Source of the DNA: JAIPAN01 sp040403555
GTDB lineage: Bacteria > Bacteroidota > Bacteroidia > Sphingobacteriales > Sphingobacteriaceae
DNA length: 64,000 nt
Assembly (NCBI GenBank): GCA_040403555.1
Contig: JBBAKN010000001.1
Coordinates: 310,001 to 374,000 of the forward strand
Direction of reading: 5' to 3'
The position numbers and the translations under genes were made by a program. This document shows, one piece after another, positions 25,947 through 33,042 of this stretch. Positions within the stretch are counted from its first letter, which is position 1. Every line of letters begins with the position of its first letter. The notes under the pieces were generated by a model that searched no databases, was not told the origin of the DNA, and saw only the letters and a program-made list of their open reading frames with translations.

Positions 25947-27374
25947 CTAACGCTTTAACTGCTGACCCAAAAATAAATCAATACCTTTTGCATCTAGGTT
26001 TTTTGCTAGAATTTTTTTATTAGCATCGAGCAAATAAAGGGTGGGCGTTTGAACCACATCGTATAACTGTCGGTAATTGGGAATTTGATTTTTTTGCTCG
26101 GCTAATTTTTCGCTCTCGGGTTGATAGATGTGCAGCCATTCTTCCAAGTGATGCTTTTGAATGAAGGCCTTCCAAGCCGTTTGTGCTTGCTCATCAATAT
26201 TTATTCCCACCATTTTTAAGCCCAGCTTTTTCCAATTGGCTCGGTAAAGCGAATCAAGTTGCGGCACATCCTGCAAGCAGTGTGAACAGTTCGGATCCCA
26301 AAACACCAACAACGTATAAGGCGCTTTTATGGCGTATATATTTTGCCGCTCTCCGGCCAAAGTACTCAGCTGCAAGGCCGGGGCAGGGTTACCTAGCTGA
26401 TTAGACACCAAGCTATATCCCCGATCAAAAATATATTTCTTTTGTTGGGCACTTAACCAAGCAAAATCTTTTTTGGAATAGTATTCGGTAAACAAATGCA
26501 CAAACACTTTATCTTGGCCCATAACCTGCGGACGAACATAGCGGTCGGTGAGTTTAGAAAACAGGTAGCGAAAACACTCCCCTTGCTCATCGCCAGCTTG
26601 CCTTATTAACTCATCTATGGTTTTAATTAGTTCATCGGGATTGGGCGAAACGTAATAATTCAAAAATTCCTCCAGTTTTTGATCGAAAAAAGGTGTACGC
26701 AATAGCCGAGGATCTGACAAGCTAGTACCCTCCCAATAACGGGTTTGGTAATAGGCATACCAGTCTTCAGGTTTTTTAATGCTTGCTTTTGAAGGCGCAT
26801 CGGGGCGCTTACTGGCTTGGAATAAAAAACTGAGTAACGCTTTGGGATGCTTTTGCTGAAAAGTAGCTCTATACGCATCTAAGCTTTTTAGTTTGGTAGC
26901 TATGGCTTCATTCCATTTTACACTATCTGCCGGGCTAGCCTGCTTTAATTCTGCCTGCAGTTGGCTCATTTCCAAAGCAAATTTGGCCAAAAAAGCATTA
27001 TACTGGCTGAAATAGGTATTCTCTACCGAACCACTGATTTGTGGAGCGCTGGTAGGCGTTTCTAAATAAATACTGAAGTGCTGCGCACTATCCATTAAAA
27101 ACTCGGTGAGCAACTCTTTGCGTTCGCTGGCTAAAAAATAAATGCCCGAAACGTACTTTTTCTTAGCTCTAAACTCCCCCTCACCTGAATCGCTTAACAC
27201 AATGGAGTCTACTACGGTTTGAAACTTGCCGAAATAGCTGCCCATATAAAGCTTTTGAAGCTTTAGAGTGGGAATGTTTACCTGCACACGTACCACAGTA
27301 GTATCCAACAACACAGCAGCCAGCGTGGTTTTAGCAAGAGTACAGAAAAGAAGAAAAAGAAGTATTCGTTTCAT
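25947..27374 (-). CDS. TlpA-like thioredoxin-fold protein with DUF5106-type N-terminal region
   Basis: A 475-residue exported protein with a signal peptide (about 1-19). A small beta-rich domain (about 25-115) and a helical region (about 120-320, in the place of the DUF5106 family) precede the C-terminal thioredoxin fold (about 325-475). The redox motif is Cys363-Ser-His-Cys366 in FWDPNCSHCLQD, followed by the usual cis-Pro region (VVQTPTLYLLD). Such proteins reduce disulphides in the periplasm, often in cytochrome c or envelope maturation; the substrate here is unknown. It stands alone: the 3' neighbour is 346 bp or more away and a tRNA lies upstream. Confidence 0.85.
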   Translation of the reverse strand: MKRILLFLLFCTLAKTTLAAVLLDTTVVRVQVNIPTLKLQKLYMGSYFGKFQTVVDSIVLSDSGEGEFRAKKKYVSGIYFLASERKELLTEFLMDSAQHFSIYLETPTSAPQISGSVENTYFSQYNAFLAKFALEMSQLQAELKQASPADSVKWNEAIATKLKSLDAYRATFQQKHPKALLSFLFQASKRPDAPSKASIKKPEDWYAYYQTRYWEGTSLSDPRLLRTPFFDQKLEEFLNYYVSPNPDELIKTIDELIRQAGDEQGECFRYLFSKLTDRYVRPQVMGQDKVFVHLFTEYYSKKDFAWLSAQQKKYIFDRGYSLVSNQLGNPAPALQLSTLAGERQNIYAIKAPYTLLVFWDPNCSHCLQDVPQLDSLYRANWKKLGLKMVGINIDEQAQTAWKAFIQKHHLEEWLHIYQPESEKLAEQKNQIPNYRQLYDVVQTPTLYLLDANKKILAKNLDAKGIDLFLGQQLKR

Positions 27375-27395
27375 TTGAATAGCCGTAAAAATACA

Positions 27396-27426
27396 AAACC
27401 CCTAACTTTGTACAAGTTAAGGGTTT
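27396..27426 (-). terminator. Intrinsic terminator after tRNA-Phe
   Basis: AAACCC+TAACTT pairs with AAGTTA+GGGTTT with one internal mismatch and a 5-nt loop. On the reverse strand it follows the tRNA by 9 nt and is followed by TTTTGTATTTTT. It also has a T-run on the forward side. Confidence 0.7.
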
Positions 27427-27435
27427 ATTTTTTTG

Positions 27436-27508
27436 TGGTACCAGCTGGAATCGAACCAGCGACACAAGGATTTTCAGTCCTTTGCTCTACCAACTGAGCT
27501 ATGGTACC
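27436..27508 (-). tRNA. tRNA-Phe (anticodon GAA)
   Basis: On the reverse strand the 73-nt gene starts GGTACCATAGCTCAG and ends with GGTTCGATTCC, CAGC, TGGTACC and discriminator A. Acceptor, D, anticodon and T stems all pair: acceptor GGTACCA/TGGTACC, anticodon stem AAGGA/TCCTT with loop CTGAAAA, and T stem GCTGG/CCAGC. The anticodon GAA gives phenylalanine. The 3' CCA is not encoded. Confidence 0.97.
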
Positions 27509-27526
27509 CCTTCCCGTGGGGGACTG

Positions 27527-27534
27527 CAAAAGTA
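27527..27534 (-). promoter_or_regulatory. -7 promoter element for tRNA-Phe
   Basis: The reverse strand reads TACTTTTG, matching TAnnTTTG, 18 nt before the mature 5' end of the tRNA. The -33 region is not distinct. Confidence 0.5.
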
Positions 27535-27714
27535 ATCTCTTTTTTCGTTTCAGAAAATATTTTTTGAAAATAAATAGTCACAGGCATGAAATGCCTGATT
27601 TCATGAATAGTATTGTGCTTAGTTTACTTAGAAAAATTCTAAATTAAAATTTATGCATGCATAGCAATTTGAATTTCGGTTAATTCACTAAATTCGCTTA
27701 GATTATAACCGCTT

Positions 27715-29016
27715 ATGCTTGCACAACTTATTTTCTTAGCCCTTAGCGCCTTTGCCATTTATTTGTTTGGCAAAAACGCAGGTAAAATTGGTAGAAACAT
27801 CCATTTGGGGCTACCCGAAAACCGTTCGGACCGTAAATCGGAACGCCTTAAAACCATGTTATGGGTTGCCTTTGGGCAATCTAAAATGCAAAAACGCCCC
27901 GTTGCAGCCATTTTACACTTATTTCTGTACCTGGGTTTCGTCATCATAAACATTGAGGTTTTAGAAATTGTAATAGACGGCTTAATTGGCACCCACCGCA
28001 TATTTGCCGAGCCTTTGGGACAAGTTTATGGCGTGCTCATTGGCGCATTTGAAGTATTGGCGTTCTTGGTATTGGTAGCCTGCGTCATCTTTTTAATCCG
28101 AAGAAATGTATTGAAGCTTCGCCGTTTTAGCGGTACAGAAATGACCGAGTGGCCAAAATCGGATGCCAATTATATTCTCATCATCGAAATATTATTGATG
28201 TCTGCTTTTTTAACCATGAATGCCGCCGATAGTAAATTACAACAATTGGGCGTGGCGCACTACATTCCGGTGGGTACTTTTCCGGTAAGCTCTTGGTTAA
28301 TGGGAATATTGCCCGACTCGAGCACTAGCCTCGTGTTTATAGAAAGAGGCTGTTGGTGGTTCCACATCATTGGTATTTTTGCTTTTCTAAATTACTTGCC
28401 TTATTCTAAACACTTACATATTTTGTTGGCCTTTCCGGCAACCTATTACAGTAAATTAAGCCCTAAAGGTCAGTTTAAAAACATGGACTCGGTTAGCAAC
28501 GAGGTAAAAGCCATGCTCGATACTAGCTACACCCCTACTCCAGTTGCAGCGGGAAGTACCTTTGGCGCAAAAGATGTACAGGGTTTAAGCTGGAAAAATT
28601 TATTGGATGCCTATAGCTGCACCGAATGTGGGCGCTGCACCTCCGTGTGCCCGGCCAATTTAACGGGCAAACTTTTATCTCCACGTAAAATAATGATGGA
28701 TACCCGCGATCGCTTAACCGAAGTAGGTAAAGGCATAGATGCGCATGGAGTAGATTTTAAAGACGATAAAAGTTTATTAGATACTTACGTTAGCCGTGAA
28801 GAAATTTGGGCCTGTACCACCTGCAATGCCTGTACAGATGCTTGCCCCATTAATTTAGATCCACTAAACATTATTGTAGAATTACGCCGCTTTGCGGTAA
28901 TGGAAGAAGCCCAAGCTGCGGGAAGTATAAACAGCATGTTTGGCAATTTAGAAAACAACGGTGCCCCTTGGAAATATGCTCCGAGCGACCGATTTAATTG
29001 GGCAACAAAGGAATAA
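27715..29016 (+). CDS. Membrane-bound 4Fe-4S oxidoreductase subunit (HdrD/GlcF-like)
   Basis: The 433-residue protein begins with about five to six membrane segments (to about 245) resembling a nitrate-reductase-gamma/HdrE-type cytochrome domain. A cytoplasmic part with two classical 4Fe-4S motifs follows: CTECGRCTSVCPAN (from Cys302) and CTTCNACTDACPIN (about residue 366). The partner gene with cysteine-rich CCG domains starts 4 nt after its stop. Together they resemble the Fe-S subunits of heterodisulphide reductase or glycolate/lactate oxidase complexes and probably pass electrons between an unknown donor and menaquinone. The physiological substrate cannot be read from the sequence, and no flavoprotein partner is adjacent. 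Confidence 0.82.
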   Translation: MLAQLIFLALSAFAIYLFGKNAGKIGRNIHLGLPENRSDRKSERLKTMLWVAFGQSKMQKRPVAAILHLFLYLGFVIINIEVLEIVIDGLIGTHRIFAEPLGQVYGVLIGAFEVLAFLVLVACVIFLIRRNVLKLRRFSGTEMTEWPKSDANYILIIEILLMSAFLTMNAADSKLQQLGVAHYIPVGTFPVSSWLMGILPDSSTSLVFIERGCWWFHIIGIFAFLNYLPYSKHLHILLAFPATYYSKLSPKGQFKNMDSVSNEVKAMLDTSYTPTPVAAGSTFGAKDVQGLSWKNLLDAYSCTECGRCTSVCPANLTGKLLSPRKIMMDTRDRLTEVGKGIDAHGVDFKDDKSLLDTYVSREEIWACTTCNACTDACPINLDPLNIIVELRRFAVMEEAQAAGSINSMFGNLENNGAPWKYAPSDRFNWATKE

Positions 29017-29020
29017 AAAA

Positions 29021-29812
29021 ATGAGCGAATTAACCATACCAACCATGGCCGAATTGGTGGCCAAAGGCGAAGAGCCAGAAATTTTATTTTGGGTAGGCTG
29101 TGCTGGCAGTTTCGACGAACGTGCACAAAAAATTACCCGCGACATTTGTAAAATATTGCAACATGTGGGTATAAAATTTGCCGTTTTGGGTACCGAAGAA
29201 AGTTGCACCGGCGACCCTGCTAAACGGGCCGGCAATGAGTTTTTGTTCCAAATGCAAGCAATGACCAATATTGAGCTCTTAAATGCCTACAACGTAAAAA
29301 AAATAGTTACCGGCTGTCCACATTGCTTTAACACCATACGCAATGAATATCCGGGTTTAGGCGGTACATATGATGTAATTCACCACAGCCAATTGATTCA
29401 AGAATTAATAAACGATGGAAAATTACGTGCAGAAGGTGGCGAATCGTTTAAAGGCAAAAAAATAACCTTCCACGATCCCTGTTATTTAGGCCGAGCCAAC
29501 AATGTGTACGAAGCTCCACGTAAAGCTTTAGAAGTATTAGATGCCGATTTAGTAGAATTAAAACGTTGCAAATCGAATGGATTATGTTGCGGCGCCGGTG
29601 GTGCGCAAATGTTTAAAGAGCCCGAAGCAGGAAACAAAGACATCAATATTGAACGTACGGAAGAAATATTAGCCGTAAAGCCTCAAATTGTAGCCGCAGG
29701 TTGTCCGTTTTGCATGACCATGCTAAGCGATGGTATTAAGAATTTTGATAAAGAAAAAGAGGTAGAGGTATTGGATATTGCAGAAATTACGGTCCGAGCA
29801 AACGGTCTTTAA
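29021..29812 (+). CDS. CCG-domain (heterodisulphide reductase-like) Fe-S protein
   Basis: A 263-residue soluble protein from the ATG at 29021. Two cysteine-rich CCG domains are visible: GCAGSFDERAQ with GCPHCFNTI in the first half, and DPCYLGRANNVYEAPR, GLCCGAGGAQMF and GCPFCMTML in the second. CCG domains bind unusual Fe-S clusters in HdrB, GlcF and LutA. The gene follows its membrane partner by 4 nt. The frame is open for 20 more codons upstream, but that stretch lies inside the preceding gene and is not needed. The last 4 bases overlap the end of a convergent gene. Confidence 0.87.
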   Translation: MSELTIPTMAELVAKGEEPEILFWVGCAGSFDERAQKITRDICKILQHVGIKFAVLGTEESCTGDPAKRAGNEFLFQMQAMTNIELLNAYNVKKIVTGCPHCFNTIRNEYPGLGGTYDVIHHSQLIQELINDGKLRAEGGESFKGKKITFHDPCYLGRANNVYEAPRKALEVLDADLVELKRCKSNGLCCGAGGAQMFKEPEAGNKDINIERTEEILAVKPQIVAAGCPFCMTMLSDGIKNFDKEKEVEVLDIAEITVRANGL

Positions 29813-30294
29813 TTCCGAAGGTTGAGTTTATCGCGTACCTGCATGAAACAGGTATTTAGTTGAGCTAAGTCGTCTGCCTGCATACCTTTTAATGGCAAAC
29901 GCAGTTCATTTGCCATCGAATCTATATTCCCTCTACTATCACGAAAAGTTTGCACAATTAAACTTTCGGCTCGAACATGTAGTACTAAATAACCACTTTG
30001 GGTAGTTCCTAAATAATCTACGTCTTCCAATTGACTCAAATTAAAGGCAAAATATTCTTGTCGGCCATTGGCCAAGGTGCGGCGATACCGAAAAAAACCT
30101 TCTTTAGTAAGCTTTAAATCTACTTTTTTCACCTGAACCCGATCTAATTCTGGTGCATAGTTTAGGTTTAATTTATCTTGGCATTGTTGCAAGCACTCCA
30201 AAACATCGGGGCTAGAAAATGCAAACATGGCAAGCAAAACCAGTAAACTAAATCCTTTAAAAAGAGTAAAATAGGATGACTTCATAAAATTCAT
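29809..30294 (-). CDS. Exported protein of unknown function
   Basis: The 161-residue protein has an N-terminal hydrophobic signal segment (about 14-28, GFSLLVLLAMFAFSS). It is followed by a small soluble domain rich in alternating strands (FFRYRRTLANGRQEYFAFNL) and ends in a helix with a second cysteine pair candidate (Cys34/Cys38 with Cys150). No family is recognised. The start may be Met4. It is convergent with the Fe-S protein gene (4-bp overlap) and divergent from the next gene, with only 29 bp between start codons. Confidence 0.65.
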   Translation of the reverse strand: MNFMKSSYFTLFKGFSLLVLLAMFAFSSPDVLECLQQCQDKLNLNYAPELDRVQVKKVDLKLTKEGFFRYRRTLANGRQEYFAFNLSQLEDVDYLGTTQSGYLVLHVRAESLIVQTFRDSRGNIDSMANELRLPLKGMQADDLAQLNTCFMQVRDKLNLRN

Positions 30295-30312
30295 CCGAAA
30301 TTAATAATTTGA

Positions 30313-30320
30313 TACCTTTG
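30313..30320 (+). promoter_or_regulatory. -7 promoter element almost touching the start codon
   Basis: TACCTTTG matches TAnnTTTG and ends only 3 nt before the ATG at 30324. This implies a leaderless or nearly leaderless transcript and argues for that start codon. Confidence 0.55.
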
Positions 30321-30323
30321 TAC

Positions 30324-30806
30324 ATGAACTTTTCTGAAAATTCTAGGGTCTGGATTTATCAAGCGGATAGAAATTTGGCGCCACAAGAGCTTACCTCCAT
30401 TCAAAACCGGTTAAACACGTTTACCGCTACTTGGGAAGCGCATGGAAAAGTCCTTAAAGCTGCAGCAGAAATCAAATACAATCGCTTTATCATTTTTATG
30501 GTAGATGAGGCACAAGCCTCGGTAACAGGTTGCTCTATAGACAAATCGGTAGCCGTACTTAAAACCATTGAGCAGGAGTTTAATTTGAGTCTTTTCGATC
30601 GAATGCAAATCGCTTACAGAGACGAAAATGGAATTCAGGTTTGTAGTAAACCAGCTTTTGAAACGTTAATAGCGAAGGGCTTGGTAACTGAAGATACGGT
30701 GGTATTTAACAATTTAGCCCATACCTACGGGGCTTTTCAAACAGCCTGGGAAGTATCTGCCAAAAAAAGCTGGCACAGTACATTATTCAGTAAATTCTTA
30801 ATCTAA
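30324..30806 (+). CDS. Conserved Bacteroidota protein of unknown function (often mislabelled ABC transporter ATPase)
   Basis: A 160-residue soluble protein starting MNFSENSRVWIYQADR. I recognise the family from the segments RVWIYQ, NRFIIFMVDEAQASVTGCSIDKSV and KSWHSTLFSKFLI, and recall that databases often name it 'ABC transporter ATPase'. No Walker A, signature or Walker B motif is present, so that name is not supported by the sequence. The conserved Asp and Cys in VDEAQASVTGCSIDKS look like a functional centre. The start is set by the homologous N-terminus and by the promoter 3 nt upstream. Its 3' end overlaps mtgA by 9 bp on the opposite strand. Confidence 0.8.
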   Translation: MNFSENSRVWIYQADRNLAPQELTSIQNRLNTFTATWEAHGKVLKAAAEIKYNRFIIFMVDEAQASVTGCSIDKSVAVLKTIEQEFNLSLFDRMQIAYRDENGIQVCSKPAFETLIAKGLVTEDTVVFNNLAHTYGAFQTAWEVSAKKSWHSTLFSKFLI

Positions 30807-31469
30807 AGACACTTTCCTAAGCCTGCTCATATTGCGTAAAATAAGTGCCTGGCGAAAGTAAACCTTCGAATTTGGTTTTGCCGGACTCCATCGCAAGGGA
30901 TTGGGTAATACCGCAACCAACATTGCCGCTTGTCCTTTAGATAAACCTTGGGCCGATTTGCCGTAATAGGCTTGTGTAGCCGCCTCGGCACCATAAATGC
31001 CATTGCCCATTTCAATTACATTTAAATATACCTCTAAGGTGCGCTGTTTAGACCAAAGCACTTCTATCAATACGGTAAAATAGGCTTCAAAACCTTTACG
31101 TACCCACGAACGACCAGGCCATAAAAACACATTTTTAGCGGTTTGCTGGGTAATGGTACTTCCTCCACTTACCCTACGGCCCCGTTGATTTTTCTCGTAA
31201 GCCCGTTGAATAGCCTTAAAATCGAAACCCCAATGATCCATAAAGCCGGCATCTTCTCCGGCCAAAGCGGCCCGTTTTAAATTGGTAGATAATTGATCGT
31301 AGTTAAGCCACTTACGCTCCATTTTAAACGATTTGCCATCCGATTGACGCTCCATACTCCGCTGCACCATTAACCAGGTAATAGGCGGATTTACAAAGCG
31401 ATACAAAAGCACCCAAGCACTAGTAAGGATAAGAAAACTGAAAATAATTTTTTTTAGGATACTAAGCAT
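30798..31469 (-). CDS. mtgA: Monofunctional peptidoglycan glycosyltransferase
   Basis: A 223-residue GT51 enzyme with one N-terminal membrane anchor (about 5-24). The catalytic glutamate is Glu72 in LAGEDAGFMDHWGFD. The other family motifs are GGSTITQQTAKNVFL and YLNVIEMGNGIYGAEAA. It polymerises lipid II into glycan strands without a transpeptidase domain. It stands alone on the reverse strand between two forward-strand or divergent genes, and overlaps its convergent neighbour by 9 bp. It adds to the RodA-PBP2 wall synthesis genes elsewhere in the window. Confidence 0.95.
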   Translation of the reverse strand: MLSILKKIIFSFLILTSAWVLLYRFVNPPITWLMVQRSMERQSDGKSFKMERKWLNYDQLSTNLKRAALAGEDAGFMDHWGFDFKAIQRAYEKNQRGRRVSGGSTITQQTAKNVFLWPGRSWVRKGFEAYFTVLIEVLWSKQRTLEVYLNVIEMGNGIYGAEAATQAYYGKSAQGLSKGQAAMLVAVLPNPLRWSPAKPNSKVYFRQALILRNMSRLRKVSLD

Positions 31470-31517
31470 GGACCTTTGTTTGGTTGTACTAAAGTAGAAA
31501 TTCTTAAGGCATAAAAA

Positions 31518-31543
31518 AAGCGCCCCGAAAATTCGGGGCGCTT
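31518..31543 (-). terminator. Intrinsic terminator after rplI
   Basis: AAAGCGCCCCGAA and TTCGGGGCGCTTT form a near-perfect stem around the centre at 31530. On the reverse strand it follows rplI by 19 nt and ends in a run of seven T. It can also work in the forward direction. Confidence 0.9.
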
Positions 31544-31562
31544 TAATGATATTGAGTAAAAC

Positions 31563-32006
31563 CTACTCGGCAACTACTTCAAAAGCAACTTGAACTTTCA
31601 CTTCTTTGTGTAAGTTTAAGTTTACCAAGTATTCACCTACTTCTTTAGGGTCAGTTTCGAACGTAATTCTACGACGATCTACCTCAAAGCCCGCTTTTTT
31701 CAAAGCATCAGCAATTTGAATCGTGTTTACCGAACCGAAGATTTTACCGGTTTCGCCCGCTTTTGCACCTATAGATAATTTAACTCCGTCCAAACGAGTA
31801 GCAATTGCTTCTGCGTCTTTCTTGATTTTATCTTGTTTAAAAGCAGCTTGTTTTAAGTTTTCAGCCAATACTTTCTTTGCAGACTCGGTTGCCAACATTC
31901 CATATCCCTTAGGAATTAGGAAGTTACGGCCATAACCGGGTTTTACATTTACGATATCGTCTTTTTCGCCAAGACTTTTAATATCCTGTTTTAAGATAAT
32001 TTCCAT
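31563..32006 (-). CDS. rplI: 50S ribosomal protein L9
   Basis: The 147-residue protein has the L9 layout. The N-terminal domain MEIILKQDIKSLGEKDDIV with the glycine/lysine signature VKPGYGRNFLIPKGYGML is followed by a long central helix rich in Lys and Ala, then the C-terminal domain (about 75-147). It binds 23S rRNA near the L1 stalk. It is the last gene of rpsF-rpsR-rplI, 16 nt after rpsR, and is closed by a strong terminator. Confidence 0.97.
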   Translation of the reverse strand: MEIILKQDIKSLGEKDDIVNVKPGYGRNFLIPKGYGMLATESAKKVLAENLKQAAFKQDKIKKDAEAIATRLDGVKLSIGAKAGETGKIFGSVNTIQIADALKKAGFEVDRRRITFETDPKEVGEYLVNLNLHKEVKVQVAFEVVAE

Positions 32007-32022
32007 TTCGTGTGTCCCCCTG

Positions 32023-32286
32023 TTATTTTAATGAGTCTGTAACATATGGTAACAAGCCGATGTGACGAGCACGTTTAACAGCTTGGGCTACTTTACGTTG
32101 AAATTTCAACGACGTACCGGTTAAACGGCGTGGTAATAATTTACCTTGATCGTTAATGAATTTCAACAAGAAGTTAGCGTCTTTGTAATCGATATACTGA
32201 ATTCCGTTCTTTTTAAAACGACAGTATTTCTTACGATTATCCTCCACTTTGGGAGAAGTAACGTATTGAATTTGTTCTTTAGCCAT
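32023..32286 (-). CDS. rpsR: 30S ribosomal protein S18
   Basis: An 87-residue protein with the S18 core: YIDYKDANFLLKFIND, GKLLPRRLTGTSLKFQRKV and AVKRARHIGLLPY. S18 pairs with S6 on the platform of the small subunit. Its start overlaps the rpsF end by 8 bp, so synthesis of the two partners is probably coupled. No ssb or priB lies between them, unlike in many other phyla. Confidence 0.97.
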   Translation of the reverse strand: MAKEQIQYVTSPKVEDNRKKYCRFKKNGIQYIDYKDANFLLKFINDQGKLLPRRLTGTSLKFQRKVAQAVKRARHIGLLPYVTDSLK

Positions 32287-32653
32287 TGCTTACTTCCTCC
32301 TCTACTTTTTCAGTTTTCTTTTTATTGAAGGCACCACTGCGTTTTTTCTCGTTGTACGCAATAGCATGCTTGTCTAAAGCGGTAGTTAAGAAACGCATAA
32401 CACGCTCGTCACGCTTAAATTCAACCTCCAGTTTGTTAATAAATTCACCCGGAGCCTTAAATTCAGTTAGGTGGTAATACCCAGTCGTTTTCTTTTGAAT
32501 TGGGTATGCAAGTTTTTTCAAACCCCAATTATCCTCTTGGATAATTTCGGCTCCGTTATCTTTCAGCAGCATGGTAAATTTGGCAATTGCTTCTTTTACG
32601 GCTTCTTCAGACAACAACGGGGTAAGAATGATTACGGTTTCGTACTGTTGCAT
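32279..32653 (-). CDS. rpsF: 30S ribosomal protein S6
   Basis: The 124-residue protein begins MQQYETVIILTPLLSEE and has the S6 ferredoxin-like core with WGLKKLAYPIQKKTTGYYHL and ERVMRFLTTALDKHA. A lysine/glutamate-rich tail of about 25 residues (KKRSGAFNKKKTEKVEEEV) extends beyond the core. It is the first gene of rpsF-rpsR-rplI. A textbook promoter and a small hairpin leader precede it, which could serve S6-S18 feedback control. Confidence 0.97.
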   Translation of the reverse strand: MQQYETVIILTPLLSEEAVKEAIAKFTMLLKDNGAEIIQEDNWGLKKLAYPIQKKTTGYYHLTEFKAPGEFINKLEVEFKRDERVMRFLTTALDKHAIAYNEKKRSGAFNKKKTEKVEEEVSNG

Positions 32654-32671
32654 AAATATTATTTTAGTAAT

Positions 32672-32688
32672 CCGCTCTTTTTAAGCGG
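32672..32688 (-). promoter_or_regulatory. Hairpin in the rpsF leader
   Basis: On the reverse strand CCGCT and AGCGG pair around a 7-nt loop, just downstream of the predicted start point and 19 nt before the rpsF ATG. It is followed by GGATTAC. Position and size suit a ribosomal-protein feedback site (the S6:S18 type), but this is not proved. Confidence 0.45.
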
Positions 32689-32692
32689 GACG

Positions 32693-32723
32693 CAAATTTA
32701 GAGATAATTTTCATAAAATCAAA
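32693..32723 (-). promoter_or_regulatory. Promoter of the rpsF-rpsR-rplI operon
   Basis: The reverse strand has TTTG (32720-32723), exactly 19 nt, then TAAATTTG (32693-32700). This is a full Bacteroidota primary-sigma promoter with -33 and -7 elements. Confidence 0.8.
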
Positions 32724-33042
32724 TACTTCCTTAGCCTGTACTTAAAGTAATGTGAATGACATAAAAAAAGCGGCGAAGTTTTGGGAACCTCTGCCGCTTT
32801 TTAACACACCAAATTGAAACATTAGAAATATTAAAACCTATTAACTAAGTTTAATACTATGGTACTAAATTGCGGCATTCTGCAAATCAAAACCATAAAA
32901 AAATGACTAAAGGCAGCTTTTGGTAGACGAACGACCATAATATCCGACAAACGGTAGTTTATAAACTAAACATACCGAAGCATTCAGCGTCAATTTGGGG
33001 AAATTTTTGTAGAAACAAGATCTTATGGCTAATTTAGGAGCG
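32724..33042. other. Divergent intergenic region between rpsF and dnaX
   Basis: About 320 bp without a credible protein gene. It holds the upstream part of the rpsF promoter region, a terminator-like hairpin at 32764-32802, and the dnaX leader. A reverse-strand TACCGTTTG near 32949 is close to a -7 element but has one extra base. Confidence 0.5.
32764..32802 (-). terminator. Orphan terminator-like hairpin upstream of rpsF
   Basis: AAAGCGGC...GCCGCTTT forms an 8-bp stem with further G/A-C/T pairing inside and T-runs on both flanks (seven T on the reverse strand). No known gene ends into it from either side, because rpsF and dnaX point away from each other. Confidence 0.6.

Noticed and set aside
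27581..27597. CAGGCAT/ATGCCTG mini-hairpin upstream of the Fe-S oxidoreductase genes
   Set aside because: The 7-bp stem is isolated, has no T-run and no relation to a start codon or promoter; chance is likely.
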